From positions 1 through 64,000 of the forward strand of contig JANNWG010000028.1 of NCBI GenBank assembly GCA_031414695.1: a stretch of 64,000 nucleotides of DNA, in the 5' to 3' direction. This document shows positions 16,770-25,496 of the stretch, piece after piece. The notes under the pieces are model-generated. The model saw only the letters and a list, made by a program, of their open reading frames with translations. It had not been told where the DNA came from and made no database searches. The position numbers and the translations under genes are program-made. This stretch comes from UKL13-2 sp031414695 (lineage in GTDB: Bacteria > Pseudomonadota > Gammaproteobacteria > Burkholderiales > Usitatibacteraceae). Numbering within the stretch: position 1 is the stretch's first letter; each line of letters opens with the position of its first letter.

Positions 16770-17402
16770 ATGAGTCAATTTTTCGCACTTCACCCAACCC
16801 ATCCTGAACCGCGCTTAATTAAACGCGCGGTGGAGATTGTGCGCGCCGGTGGTTTGATTGCATATCCGACGGACTCCTGCTATGCCCTCGGTTGCCATAT
16901 TGGTGACAAGGCGGCAATGGAACGCATGCGGCGCGTGCGCGATGTTGATGAGCGCCACCATTTCACCTTGATGTGCCGTGATTTGTCTGAGATTGGTAAC
17001 TTCGCAAAGGTCGATAACGCGCAATATCGCTTGCTCAAAGCCAATACGCCTGGCCCTTATACATTTATTTTGAAAGCCACTCGCGAGTTACCACGCCGAC
17101 TTTCGCACCCAAAGCGTGCCACTATCGGCGTGCGCGTACCTTCACACGTAGTGGCGAGCGCGTTATTGGCTGAATTAGGAGAGCCAATCTTATCGACTAC
17201 GCTCATCATGCCAAATCAAGATACGCCGCTCAATGACGCCGACGAAATACGTGATTCACTTGAGCATCAGCTGGATGTCATACTCGATGGAGGTGCCTGC
17301 GGTATGCTGCCTACTACCGTGATTGATCTATCCTCTGAAGTGCCTACGCTTGTGAGGCTTGGTAAGGGCGACATTGCTGGTTTTGGCTTTGACGATGAAT
17401 AA
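16770..17402 (+). CDS. yciO: YciO/YrdC/Sua5-family protein
   Basis: A 210-residue protein with the YrdC-like fold that in TsaC makes threonylcarbamoyl-adenylate. Visible motifs are GGLIAYPTDSCYALGC, KANTPGPYTFILKAT, ATIGVRVPSH and LPTTVIDLS. The PTDSCY motif and context assign it to the YciO branch rather than TsaC; YciO activity in the cell is less certain. It starts immediately after the PHP gene stop. Confidence 0.88.
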   Translation: MSQFFALHPTHPEPRLIKRAVEIVRAGGLIAYPTDSCYALGCHIGDKAAMERMRRVRDVDERHHFTLMCRDLSEIGNFAKVDNAQYRLLKANTPGPYTFILKATRELPRRLSHPKRATIGVRVPSHVVASALLAELGEPILSTTLIMPNQDTPLNDADEIRDSLEHQLDVILDGGACGMLPTTVIDLSSEVPTLVRLGKGDIAGFGFDDE

Positions 17403-17426
17403 ATACATTAACCACTCAAGAATAAT

Positions 17427-18065
17427 ATGGATGAAATAGTCCGCAACATCACTATCTACGCGATACCGCTTATTTTTGCTATCACCGTACACGAAGCGGC
17501 GCACGCCTATGCGGCTAAGTATTTTGGTGACAACACATCTTATATGTTGGGCCGCGTGACGCTTAACCCCGTCAAGCATATTGACCCGATTTGGACCATC
17601 TTAATGCCAATTGTGATTTTGATATTGTCGTCGTTCACTTTTGTTTTTGGCGGTGCAAAACCAGTGCCGATCAATACGCTGGCGTTGCGTAACCCAAAAC
17701 GCGACATGATCTGGGTGTCTGCTGCAGGGCCAGGCGCTAACCTCGTGATGCTGCTCGGTTGGTTTGCTATTGGCACAGTTGCAGCGACGTTTGCGCCAAC
17801 GGAGCCGATTATTTTTATTGTTTTGGTGGCAAAGGCGGGCATTTTTGTTAATGCGTTATTAATGGTATTTAATCTTTTTCCGCTACTGCCACTCGATGGT
17901 GGGCGCATATTGGCGGGTTTGCTGCCGAAAAAACTTGAATACCAATTCGCAAAGCTAGAGCCTTACGGCATGTTTATTTTGGTAGCGTTAATACTGACAG
18001 GCGGCATGGGTTATTTTATGCGGCCGATAATGAATGCAGTTTATGGAATACTTGGGTTAAAATAG
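17427..18065 (+). CDS. Site-2 protease family zinc metallopeptidase (M50)
   Basis: A 212-residue intramembrane metalloprotease. The zinc-binding HEAAH motif lies in helix 1 (ITVHEAAHAYAAKYFGD), and the second ligand motif is NLFPLLPLDGGRIL. Several membrane helices surround them. There is no PDZ domain, unlike RseP. Substrates are unknown. A 257-bp gap with no recognisable element separates it from trpS. Confidence 0.93.
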   Translation: MDEIVRNITIYAIPLIFAITVHEAAHAYAAKYFGDNTSYMLGRVTLNPVKHIDPIWTILMPIVILILSSFTFVFGGAKPVPINTLALRNPKRDMIWVSAAGPGANLVMLLGWFAIGTVAATFAPTEPIIFIVLVAKAGIFVNALLMVFNLFPLLPLDGGRILAGLLPKKLEYQFAKLEPYGMFILVALILTGGMGYFMRPIMNAVYGILGLK

Positions 18066-18322
18066 AATTATTAGCTCAAAAAAACAGTAATCGATAACGC
18101 AGCAAACAGCAGCGAATCCGCCTCTCGGCGTTGATCCAATCAAGCTGAATACAGTTAAACCGTTTTGAAAACGAGTCATCAATACTTTTATCGCTAGGGG
18201 CATAACCCGCGGTAAGCCACCCATATTTGCCAACTAAGATTCACGATTCGTCGTCCATGCGCCTAGATAGGCAGCCTCTTTGAACACTTTTATTTTTCAA
18301 CTACTTGGGTCAATCCCTGACT

Positions 18323-19531
18323 ATGTTTCCTGATCGCGTACTCTCTGGCATGCGCCCCACAGGCCGCCTCCACCTTGGTCACTATCATGGTGCGCTCAAA
18401 AATTGGGCGAAATTGCAAAACGAATTTCCGTGCTATTTTTTTGTTGCCGATTGGCATGCGCTCACTACGCATTACGAAACACCGGATGTCATTGAGCAAT
18501 ATACCTACGACACCGTCATCGATTGGATTGCCGCAGGCATTGATCCCGCGCAAGCCACTATGTTTGTGCAATCGCGCGTGCCGCAGCATGCGGAGCTTAC
18601 GCTGCTGCTGTCGTTTTTTACGCCATTGTCTTGGCTCGAGCGCGTGCCCACATACAAAGACCAAATAGAGAAGCAAAGTCAACATGGGCGCGACCTCACT
18701 ACCTATGGCTTTTTAGGCTACCCACTCATGCAGGCCGCTGACATTTTGATTTATCGCGCCAATCAAGTGCCAGTGGGTGAAGACCAAGTGCCACACATCG
18801 AGATGACGCGTGAAATTGCGCGCCGCTTTAATCATTTATTTGGACGCGAAAAAGGCTTTGAAGAAAAAGCCGAGGCCGCGATTAAAAAACTAGGCAGTAA
18901 AAAAGCCAAGCTCTATAACGAGTTACGCAAGCAATTCCAGCAAGAGGGCAATGAAGTCGCACTAGAAGAAGCTCGCGAGCTACTTGGTGATGTACAAAAT
19001 CTGTCCATGGGCGACCGCGAGCGTTTGTTTGGCTACCTTGAAGGCGGCGGTAAGGTCATCTTGCCAGAGCCAGAGGCACTGCTCACGCCAGTTTCAAAAA
19101 TGGTCGGGCTAGATGGTCAAAAAATGTCAAAAAGCTATGGCAACACCATTGACATTCGAGATGATGAAAAAGCGGTGACCGAGAAAGTTCGTAAAATGCC
19201 GACAGACCCTGCGCGGGTTCGTCGCACGGATGCGGGCAGCCCTGAAAAATGTCCTGTATGGCAGCTGCATCAAGTGTATTCAACTGAGGACACTAAAAAG
19301 TGGGTTGTCGAAGGCTGTACTACAGCAGGTATCGGTTGCCTTGATTGTAAGCAGCCCGTTATTGACGCCATTGTGGTTGAGCTTCGCCCAATGCGTGAGC
19401 GTGCCGCACCGTTTGAAGAAGACCCAACCTTGATTAAAAACATCCTAGCCGATGGCTGTGATAAAGCGCGCGAAGCGGCGGAAGAAACCATGCGTGACGT
19501 TCGTGACGCCATGGGGCTAGATTACAAATGA
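18323..19531 (+). CDS. trpS: Tryptophanyl-tRNA synthetase
   Basis: Class Ic synthetase charging tRNA-Trp. The HIGH-type motif is LHLGHYHG near residue 15 and the KMSKS motif is GLDGQKMSKSYGNT. The 402-residue length reflects the extra linker common in betaproteobacterial TrpS. ATG 18323 is chosen; a TTG at 18305 is in frame but adds only six atypical residues. The stop overlaps the scpA start as ATGA. Confidence 0.97.
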   Translation: MFPDRVLSGMRPTGRLHLGHYHGALKNWAKLQNEFPCYFFVADWHALTTHYETPDVIEQYTYDTVIDWIAAGIDPAQATMFVQSRVPQHAELTLLLSFFTPLSWLERVPTYKDQIEKQSQHGRDLTTYGFLGYPLMQAADILIYRANQVPVGEDQVPHIEMTREIARRFNHLFGREKGFEEKAEAAIKKLGSKKAKLYNELRKQFQQEGNEVALEEARELLGDVQNLSMGDRERLFGYLEGGGKVILPEPEALLTPVSKMVGLDGQKMSKSYGNTIDIRDDEKAVTEKVRKMPTDPARVRRTDAGSPEKCPVWQLHQVYSTEDTKKWVVEGCTTAGIGCLDCKQPVIDAIVVELRPMRERAAPFEEDPTLIKNILADGCDKAREAAEETMRDVRDAMGLDYK

Positions 19532-20415
19532 CGGTTGAGCTTGTGGTTGATAACGATAAAGCGCCCTTGGACGCAAATGCGCAGGCATCACTTGGCATGG
19601 TGTTACCGTTCGCTAAGATTCGTGGCGAATTTATCACTGAAATGCCGACAGATTTATTTATTCCGCCGGATGCGCTCTCCGTCATCTTGGATCAATTTGA
19701 AGGCCCGCTCGATTTGTTGTTGTATTTGATTCGCCGCCATTCGCTGGATATTCTTGATATTCCGATGGCAGATTTAACGCGTCAATACATGTCCTATGTC
19801 GAAATAATGCGAGATGGTCAGCTGGAATTAGCCGCCGAATATTTGCTGATGGCGGCACTCTTAATTGAAATTAAATCTCGCATGTTGTTGCCGCGGCCGC
19901 CACGTGAAGATCCGGCAGAAGCCGAAGACCCGCGTGCTGAGCTAGTGCGACGACTTCTCGAGTACGAACAAATGAAAACTGCCGGGCAAGCTATTGAAGC
20001 GCACCCACGCGTTGGGCGCGATTTTTCGCTGGTGGACGTGATGGTCGAGCAAAGCTTAGTTAAGCGCGTGCCAACGGTTTTAGCTGCCGATTTAACAGAT
20101 GCGTGGCGGGCTATTTTAGGTCGTGCGAAGGCGAGTCAAAAACACCGAATTTCGCGTGAGGAATTATCAGTACGCGCACACATGAGCCGCATTTTGCGTA
20201 CGCTCGGAGAGCGGCTTAATAATTTAGGTGAAAAAGAATTCGTTTTGTTTGATGATTTATTTAATCCGGAAGATGGTGTGCCGGTGGTAGTGGTTAGTTT
20301 CTTGGCAGTACTAGAGTTAGCGCGTGAATCGTTAATTGAGATTGCACAGTCTGCTCCACTAGAGCCGATATACGTAAAAATTCGCACGGCTGAAATGCTA
20401 GCACTTGAACCTTAA
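19528..20415 (+). CDS. scpA: Segregation and condensation protein A
   Basis: Kleisin subunit of the SMC-ScpAB complex that organises chromosome arms. The typical opening DQFEGPLDLLLYLIRRHSLD begins near residue 56 after an N-terminal extension, and LLMAALLIEIKSRMLLPRP follows. The C-terminal winged-helix segment ends FLAVLELARESLIEIAQ. The 295-residue gene overlaps trpS by 4 bp and is followed 8 bp later by scpB. smc itself is not in the window. Confidence 0.95.
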   Translation: MTVELVVDNDKAPLDANAQASLGMVLPFAKIRGEFITEMPTDLFIPPDALSVILDQFEGPLDLLLYLIRRHSLDILDIPMADLTRQYMSYVEIMRDGQLELAAEYLLMAALLIEIKSRMLLPRPPREDPAEAEDPRAELVRRLLEYEQMKTAGQAIEAHPRVGRDFSLVDVMVEQSLVKRVPTVLAADLTDAWRAILGRAKASQKHRISREELSVRAHMSRILRTLGERLNNLGEKEFVLFDDLFNPEDGVPVVVVSFLAVLELARESLIEIAQSAPLEPIYVKIRTAEMLALEP

Positions 20416-20423
20416 TTGTTGTG

Positions 20424-21320
20424 ATGGACACAATCGAAATGAATGATGTAATAAATGCTGCTGAATCCTCAATTGATGACAGCAACGCGTCAGATCAGCC
20501 GCTGGCTGAGGTTGAAATAGCTAGCGTAATTGATGCTGAAATGCCATTAGAAAATGTTGATATTGCCGAAGCCAAACGCGCCCTAGAGGCAGCGTTATTA
20601 GCGGCATCTGAGCCGATGGCGATTAACGAATTAAAGCGACTATTTGATAGTCAGTTAAACCCTGACATTATTCGCACGCTGCTTGAAGAATTAAAAACGG
20701 AGTGGCAAGGTCGCAGTATTGAGTTAGCCGTGGTTGCAAGTGGCTATCGTTTTCGCGTCAGGCCGGAGTATCAAAAATACCTCGACAAATTGGGCAATGA
20801 AAAGCCATTGCGATATTCGCGAGCCGTACTAGAAACGCTCGCCATTATTGCTTACCGTCAGCCTGTAACACGAGGTGACATTGAAGATATTCGCGGCGTT
20901 GCGGTAAGCCCTCACATATTAAAGACGTTAGAAGATCGCGGCTGGGTAGATGAAATTGGTCATCGTGAAACGGTTGGTCGCCCTGTGCTTTTTGCGACCA
21001 CCAAGCATTTTTTAGACGACCTAAATTTACGCTCACTCGACGAACTACCGCCGCTGCACGAATTGCAAGCCACGCTCGACATGTCGCAATTTGGTATGGC
21101 ACCACATGCCTCTGAGTTGGGCGGCACCTTGCCACTTGCGTTAGTGACCTCTGACGTGTTGAGTCCTGATACCTCTGTTGCCGCTGAGAATAGTGGCGCA
21201 GATGAAGAGAGTGCGAATGTTGAAATGAACGAAACACCAGCAGTAAATACGCCGAGTCTTGAAATAAATGAACCCCTTGAAGTTAGTAACGCGATGAAAC
21301 ACGAAGGATTGTCATCATGA
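20424..21320 (+). CDS. scpB: Segregation and condensation protein B
   Basis: Tandem winged-helix protein that pairs with ScpA. The core lies at about residues 50-220: AKRALEAALLAASEPMAINEL, RYSRAVLETLAIIAYRQPVTRGDIEDIRG (seen as adjacent blocks), and GHRETVGRPVLFATT. The first 45 residues and the last 80 are acidic, Glu/Asn-rich tails that look disordered. ATG 20424 is used; a GTG at 20421 is adjacent. The stop overlaps the following pseudouridine synthase gene as ATGA. Confidence 0.93.
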   Translation: MDTIEMNDVINAAESSIDDSNASDQPLAEVEIASVIDAEMPLENVDIAEAKRALEAALLAASEPMAINELKRLFDSQLNPDIIRTLLEELKTEWQGRSIELAVVASGYRFRVRPEYQKYLDKLGNEKPLRYSRAVLETLAIIAYRQPVTRGDIEDIRGVAVSPHILKTLEDRGWVDEIGHRETVGRPVLFATTKHFLDDLNLRSLDELPPLHELQATLDMSQFGMAPHASELGGTLPLALVTSDVLSPDTSVAAENSGADEESANVEMNETPAVNTPSLEINEPLEVSNAMKHEGLSS

Positions 21321-23833
21321 ATAAAAAAGTCGTTGTTCGTGTTGCGGCACGTGGCTATGTGGACGGCCGCTACATTGGTGAAGAAAAAGAAGTCATTGAA
21401 TCTGTTGACCCTTCCGGACGCGGTAAACGTGGCCGTGGCAAACCTGCAGGTAGTCGCGGCGCACGGGGCGGCACTAAAAATAGCGCATCACGAGGTTCGG
21501 TATTGGGTAATGACGATCGCGGTAATCGTGTAAGTCGGGGTGGTCGAGGTAATAGCAGCGCGACCGGTAACAATACGGGTAATGGTTCTGCCGATGGTGC
21601 TCGCCGTCGTTCAAGCGCTGGCGGCACGGCAAATGCACAGGGCAATCGTCAAAATCGTCCGCCACGTGGCCCGCGTCGTGATGGACAAGCCGGGCAAGTC
21701 GGACAGGCAGGCCAACCTAATCAGCAGGGGCGTCCTCGCAATGCACGAAATCCACGTAATTCGCAGACCCCACGTGATGCGCAGAATACGCAAAAAATTG
21801 GCACAGAAGGTAACAGCAACGTTGATGGTAATTTCGTGCCCGGCGTATCGCCGCCTCGGTCACCTCGCGCAGCGAGGCCGCCTCGGTCAGATAGAGCGCC
21901 ACGGCAGGCACGTGGTCAAGGGCGCGGCGAACGTAAGGGCCCAACACGTGCGGGGTACAGCGTCACGATAGGTGCTGGAGACGCTGCTGGCAATCTCGTC
22001 CAAGACGGTGTCGGCAATGCATTCGGCAGCGACAATTTCGGCAATGGTGTGGGAGGCAATCCTCCACGTGCGCGGCGTAATCGTGGCGGCAAAAAAACAC
22101 CATTTCGCACCGCCGCAAATAATCAATCGAGCCAATCAAGCCAAGCATTTCAGCCAGGCTTCGGCCAGCGCGCGTTGATTTCTGAAGTTGCTGAAACAAT
22201 GCGTTGGGGTGCAGATGCTAAGTCTGGACAATTTGCAGAGGCGCTTGCAAAAGAAGAAGTCGTTAAGCGTGAGCGTTTACATAAAGTGCTTGCTCAGTCT
22301 GGCCATGGCTCGCGCCGCGACATGGAGATAATGATTACATCCGGCCGCGTCATGGTGAATGGCATTGTTGCCACGACGGGCACTAGCGTTTCAGCCAGTG
22401 ACGCCGTCATGGTTGATAAGCGCTTGGTCAAACTAAAGTTTAATGAAGAGTTGCCGCGCGTTTTGCTTTATCACAAGCCAGATGGTGAAATTGTCACCAC
22501 GAATGATCCGGGCAATCGCATCACTGTGTTTGATAATTTGCCACGTGTTGAAAATGGCAAATGGATGTCGATTGGTCGCCTTGATATAAATACCTCAGGG
22601 TTACTTATCTTTACGACCAGTGGCGAGCTGGCAAATCGGCTAATGCACCCGCGCTACGAAGTTGAGCGCGAATACGCAGTGCGTATATTGGGCGAATTAA
22701 CAGAGGAACAAACTGCGCAGCTGCTTGCGGGTATCTCGATTGCTTCGTTGACAGGCACGGCGGCGACGAATGCGCCAACGCTCGCCAATGATGCTGACAT
22801 TAACGATTACGATTACGATGACGCGCAGGCTGATGACGAGCTTGAGACGGAAAACTTTGATGACCGTCCTGCTAAGTTTGATTCGATTGAGGCGCGTGGT
22901 GGCGAAGGCGCAAACCATTGGTATCACGTCGTTTTACGCGAGGGTAGAAACCGTGAAGTTCGTAAAATGTTTGAAGCGGTCGGACTCACCGTGTCACGAC
23001 TCATTCGCGTACGCTTTGGCAAGATTGGTTTGCCACCGCGCTTAACGCGTGGTCGCATGATGGAGCTAGATGATAGCCAAGCTCGTGCGGTATTGCGCTG
23101 GGTGGGCATGGAAGTCGAAGGCCACATCGGCGCGCTGCCAACTAATCATCAACCTAACCGCGGGCAACGGCCTGATTCACGCGGCGCTCGTGGTGACCGC
23201 GGCGAACGTGGCGCTCGTAGCGAGGGCAGTGGACGAGATCAGCCGCCATCAAATGCAGATGTGCCAACGATTGGTGAAGATGGTGTTCAGATAGCGGCTG
23301 ATGCAAATCAACGCGGTGACCGCAATGGTGAGCGCGGGAGCCGTGGCGATAAAGGTAAGCGCGGCGGACGTAATCGTCAACGATCACCCCGCGCTGTGGC
23401 TACAGAACCTGCTGTTGAAGGACAAGACTTTGTCGCCGGAGAAGCTGCAGTGCGAGCATTTACTGAAAGCATTGGTGAGAGTAATGAATCAAGTTTGTCG
23501 CCAAGGCCTGCAAATGTGCGCACGCCTCGGCGTGGTCGTAGCCGCAATGTGCGACGTGGGCGCGACGTAAGCGAGCGGCCAACCGCAGATATGAATAATG
23601 CATTTGCGGGCAGCGATGGTAACAGTGGCAGTAATGTTGGCAATCAAGTCGCGCCTGTGATGGCACGCACTGAGCGAAGTGACGATGACGCTGCCGGAAA
23701 TCGTGTTACGCCAGATAGTGCAAATATGACTGCTAATGTAGCGTCGGGTGAACCAAGTGCAACGCGAAAACCACGTGCGCCACGTAAACCAAAAGTGGAA
23801 ATTGAAACTGACGACAATGCAGGCAATCGCTAA
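21317..23833 (+). CDS. rluB: RluB-type 23S rRNA pseudouridine synthase with very long disordered arms
   Basis: The catalytic core makes a pseudouridine in 23S rRNA, by similarity to RluB/RsuA enzymes. An S4 domain (LHKVLAQSGHGSRRDMEIMI) begins near residue 315 and the catalytic Asp is in GRLDINTSGLLIFTTSGELA. HVVLREGRNREVRKMFEAVG is the family's second signature. At 838 residues it is almost three times RluB's usual size: about 310 Gly/Arg/Asn/Gln-rich residues precede the core, about 240 similar residues follow, and an acidic insert (NDYDYDDAQADDE) interrupts it. ATG 21317 overlaps the scpB stop, so the N-terminal arm is genuinely in frame with a coupled start. Confidence 0.92.
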   Translation: MNKKVVVRVAARGYVDGRYIGEEKEVIESVDPSGRGKRGRGKPAGSRGARGGTKNSASRGSVLGNDDRGNRVSRGGRGNSSATGNNTGNGSADGARRRSSAGGTANAQGNRQNRPPRGPRRDGQAGQVGQAGQPNQQGRPRNARNPRNSQTPRDAQNTQKIGTEGNSNVDGNFVPGVSPPRSPRAARPPRSDRAPRQARGQGRGERKGPTRAGYSVTIGAGDAAGNLVQDGVGNAFGSDNFGNGVGGNPPRARRNRGGKKTPFRTAANNQSSQSSQAFQPGFGQRALISEVAETMRWGADAKSGQFAEALAKEEVVKRERLHKVLAQSGHGSRRDMEIMITSGRVMVNGIVATTGTSVSASDAVMVDKRLVKLKFNEELPRVLLYHKPDGEIVTTNDPGNRITVFDNLPRVENGKWMSIGRLDINTSGLLIFTTSGELANRLMHPRYEVEREYAVRILGELTEEQTAQLLAGISIASLTGTAATNAPTLANDADINDYDYDDAQADDELETENFDDRPAKFDSIEARGGEGANHWYHVVLREGRNREVRKMFEAVGLTVSRLIRVRFGKIGLPPRLTRGRMMELDDSQARAVLRWVGMEVEGHIGALPTNHQPNRGQRPDSRGARGDRGERGARSEGSGRDQPPSNADVPTIGEDGVQIAADANQRGDRNGERGSRGDKGKRGGRNRQRSPRAVATEPAVEGQDFVAGEAAVRAFTESIGESNESSLSPRPANVRTPRRGRSRNVRRGRDVSERPTADMNNAFAGSDGNSGSNVGNQVAPVMARTERSDDDAAGNRVTPDSANMTANVASGEPSATRKPRAPRKPKVEIETDDNAGNR

Positions 23834-23845
23834 GCAGATCGGACA

Positions 23846-24823
23846 TTAACTCTTTTGCGCGGCCACTAGAGTTTCACGGTCGAGTACAAATACCACTTCG
23901 TCGCCGACACTCGTTTCAGCCCATGTGAAAGGTACGGTTGGGAAGCTCTGCTCAACGCCTTCGCGGTTAAAGCCGACTTCCACCACGAGCACGCCGTTTG
24001 CATATAAGTGTTTGGTGGCGTTTGCCATGATGGTACGCACATGATCAAGACCGTCATCGCCAGAGGCTAACGCCATTTCAGGCTCGCGCCGATATTCATC
24101 AGGTAGCTTTGACATCGACTCAGAAGAGACATAGGGCGGATTACTAATAATCACATCGTAATGTTTTGCACCGAGCGACTCAAACATGTCAGAAGCAACT
24201 AAATTGATGCGCCCATCCAAGCCATAGTCACGAATATTTCTCTTAGCCACTTCAAGCGCATCATGCGACGCATCAACAGCATCGACAGTGGCGTGAGGAA
24301 AAGCCAATGCGGCGAGTATTGCTAAGCATCCTGAACCTGTGCACAAATCTAAGACCCGCCCCACACCACGAGGGTTTTCAACCCATGGCGTTAAATCTTC
24401 AAATAGTAATTCTGCAATAAATGAGCGAGGTACTATTACGCGTTTATCAACATAAAACTTATAGTCGCCTAGCCATGCTTCATGTGTTAAGTACGCTGCA
24501 GGTATGCGCTCTCGCACGCGGCGCTCCACCACGCCTAGCACGGCATCTCGTTCCGCACTAGTTAAACGGGCGTCTAAAAAGGGCTCTAATTTATCTAGCG
24601 GCAAATGTAGGGTTTGCAAAATTAAATAAATAGCTTCATCGTAGGCGGAAGCCGAGCCGTGACCAAAAAATAGTTTTTGCTCAGCAAATTGACTCATCGT
24701 AAATCGCAATAAATCACGAATGGTCGTCAGCTCACGACGCGCCGAATCATAGATACCAGTGTCAGGTCCATCGTTATCAGGCGAAGTTAATGGGTGCATG
24801 TGAGTAGGCTTCAGTTTGGGCAT
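23846..24823 (-). CDS. prmB: Ribosomal protein L3 glutamine methyltransferase PrmB
   Basis: SAM-dependent N5-glutamine methyltransferase of ribosomal protein uL3. The SAM motif is VLDLCTGSGCLAI, and the glutamine-binding NPPY motif is IISNPPYVSSESM. The N-terminal segment PAAYLTHEAWLGDYKFYVD and VPRSFIAELL separate PrmB from PrmC. ATG 24823 gives 325 residues, slightly longer than usual; an in-frame ATG at 24799 would trim eight residues. Confidence 0.93.
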   Translation of the reverse strand: MPKLKPTHMHPLTSPDNDGPDTGIYDSARRELTTIRDLLRFTMSQFAEQKLFFGHGSASAYDEAIYLILQTLHLPLDKLEPFLDARLTSAERDAVLGVVERRVRERIPAAYLTHEAWLGDYKFYVDKRVIVPRSFIAELLFEDLTPWVENPRGVGRVLDLCTGSGCLAILAALAFPHATVDAVDASHDALEVAKRNIRDYGLDGRINLVASDMFESLGAKHYDVIISNPPYVSSESMSKLPDEYRREPEMALASGDDGLDHVRTIMANATKHLYANGVLVVEVGFNREGVEQSFPTVPFTWAETSVGDEVVFVLDRETLVAAQKS

Positions 24824-24836
24824 CTGTGCTAAAAAT

Positions 24837-25403
24837 TTAAATGTGATTTGGAGTGTTGGCAGGTGCGTTCATGTTGCGTACGACCGGGCCAATCGTCTTG
24901 CCATTACGTTCTGGCATAGTCGGACCAACGCGCTCCTCAATATAGAGGCGCAGATTACGCTTCAGGCCAAATATAAAAAACGCCTCTGTCAGCACAAATA
25001 ATGGCCCGATGGCTAGGCCCATCATGTCGTCAACAAAGGCAGGTTTCATCCCCTCATATTTGTGTCCAATGAACTGAATAATCCAGCCCACAATAAATAA
25101 AGCGAGAGCGATGATGAGCGCCGCTACAACACCTGTCTGCATCGAAATTAGTGAAGCCAATACGCCACTTACTGCTAATAAAATCAGCATCGATACGCCG
25201 AGGGTGCGATCTAGCCAAATGTAATAAGTTGACGCAGCTAGGATGGCAACCCAACCGACATGCACGCTGCCAATATTGATTTGTGCAAGGGCTAACACCA
25301 CGGAAAATACAATCAAGGGAACACCAACAAAATGGGTGGCGATATTGCGCTGATCGCGATGGTATGCGGCATATTGAGTAAGGTGTTGTTCGATATTTCG
25401 CAT
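24837..25403 (-). CDS. Mpo1-like (DUF962) membrane protein
   Basis: A 188-residue membrane protein of the DUF962/Mpo1 family; yeast Mpo1 is an iron-dependent dioxygenase of 2-hydroxy fatty acids. The conserved histidines are in YAAYHRDQRNIATHFVGVP near the N-terminus and in WIIQFIGHKYEGMKPAFVDD. Four to five hydrophobic helices are visible. Biochemical role here is inferred from family only. It lies 13 bp upstream of prmB on the same strand. Confidence 0.85.
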   Translation of the reverse strand: MRNIEQHLTQYAAYHRDQRNIATHFVGVPLIVFSVVLALAQINIGSVHVGWVAILAASTYYIWLDRTLGVSMLILLAVSGVLASLISMQTGVVAALIIALALFIVGWIIQFIGHKYEGMKPAFVDDMMGLAIGPLFVLTEAFFIFGLKRNLRLYIEERVGPTMPERNGKTIGPVVRNMNAPANTPNHI

Positions 25404-25427
25404 CTTATTTGCCTATTGCGTTATTGC

Positions 25428-25496
25428 AAACTCTACTGTTGACGGCTATTTACAAGCAATATTAGTTCAAAACGCTCGTCAACAGTAGACTTTTAG
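25428..25496. repeat. 70-bp palindromic repeat family, copy B
   Basis: The outer stem is 13 bp and perfect: TCTACTGTTGACG at 25432-25444 and CGTCAACAGTAGA at 25477-25489. The inner part keeps the family's CAAGCAATATTAGTTCAAAA segment. Its terminal TTTTA supplies the pilU stop codon, so the element abuts the gene. Confidence 0.85.

Noticed and set aside
21370..23826. Many open frames on both strands inside the rluB gene
   Set aside because: They arise from the GC-rich Gly/Arg codon repeats of the low-complexity arms; none resembles a known protein.
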